Positions 41,433-41,495 of a DNA stretch of 41,495 nucleotides are shown here, piece after piece. Position 1 is the first letter of the stretch. Each line of letters begins with the position of its first letter. The translations under genes were made by a program, and so were the position numbers. The stretch comes from Candidatus Methanoperedens sp. GTDB lineage: Archaea > Halobacteriota > Methanosarcinia > Methanosarcinales > Methanoperedenaceae. Below the pieces are notes generated by a model. It did no database searches, was not told the origin of the DNA, and worked only from the letters and a program-made list of their open reading frames with translations. The DNA lies in NCBI GenBank assembly GCA_028717345.1, contig JAQUNZ010000014.1, positions 1 to 41,495 of the forward strand, written 5' to 3'.

Positions 41433-41495
41433 ATGCCATTTTCAAGCCAGCGCTCGAAACTTCAACTGACTGATAAAGAACTTGAAAACCTAAAA
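41433..41495 (+). CDS. Start of a probable IS630-family transposase (partial)
   Basis: The last 21 codons read MPFSSQRSKLQLTDKELENL plus Lys, then run off the right edge. The K-L-Q-L-(T/S)-x-x-E-x-E-x-L pattern at the N-terminus resembles the helix-turn-helix start of IS630-type transposases. The short length leaves this tentative. The nearby palindrome, compatible with IS630 ends and TA target sites, supports it. Confidence 0.5.
   Translation, partial: MPFSSQRSKLQLTDKELENLK

Overview
The window is archaeal chromosomal DNA. It opens inside the 5' end of a 16S rRNA gene (minus strand) with an archaeal-type start. It carries an archaeal L1-L10-L12 ribosomal stalk operon, archaeal TATA-like promoters, an oligo-T terminator and archaeal gene families (type II methionine aminopeptidase, COG2150-type ACT regulator, NrdG2-type activase). 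Two adjacent futalosine-pathway genes imply menaquinone synthesis. Together these suggest a Methanosarcinia-type archaeon, and menaquinone makes a Candidatus Methanoperedens (ANME-2d) relative attractive. That placement is an inference, because only 86 bases of 16S are present.

Layout. 1-2850: 16S start, a ~0.67 kb pre-rRNA promoter/leader region, then rpl1-rpl10-rpl12, all on the minus strand. 2870-10730: mostly minus-strand housekeeping and regulatory genes: a DJ-1 protein, a YgjP-like metalloprotein, a membrane protein, an AN1-rhomboid, a YkgJ Cys-cluster protein, a membrane-protein/winged-helix pair, two radical SAM proteins, map and an EamA transporter. 10855-12864: phasin-like protein plus UbiB-type kinase. 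12865-15890: a variable island with a toxin-antitoxin pair, two ~99 bp repeats, a 187 bp diverged copy of the ubiB 3' end, a small membrane peptide, a frame-disrupted lipoprotein and an unrecognised membrane-anchored protein. 15899-17475: mqnB-mqnD. 17567-41279: a ~24 kb surface-glycan locus. 41351-end: a perfect 42 bp palindrome and the start of a probable IS630-type transposase.

The glycan locus is the main interest. It holds a flippase and two GT4 glycosyltransferases. A tightly packed plus-strand run follows: manC, a sugar-1-P nucleotidyltransferase, an RPE-like protein, split transketolase, transaldolase, a UDP-xylose-synthase-like SDR, rfbF, rfbG, a GtrB-like GT2, an MBL-fold protein, a YerE/IlvB-like ThDP enzyme, mhpF, mhpE, two SDR/epimerases, rfbH, gtrA and a YfhO-like GT-C protein. 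RfbF-RfbG-RfbH is the established entry to CDP-3,6-dideoxy-4-ketohexose. A ThDP enzyme in the same run fits C2 branching, as in yersiniose synthesis. An acylating acetaldehyde dehydrogenase and a pyruvate aldolase directly after the ThDP enzyme suggest an undescribed variation that couples central two- and three-carbon metabolism to a branched-chain sugar. The non-oxidative pentose-phosphate block inside the same run is a second unusual coupling.

Three genes (7275-7562, 6936-7253, 18967-20082) lack a plausible ATG/GTG/TTG start but have a purine-rich ribosome-binding site about 6-7 bases before a CTG or ATT codon.
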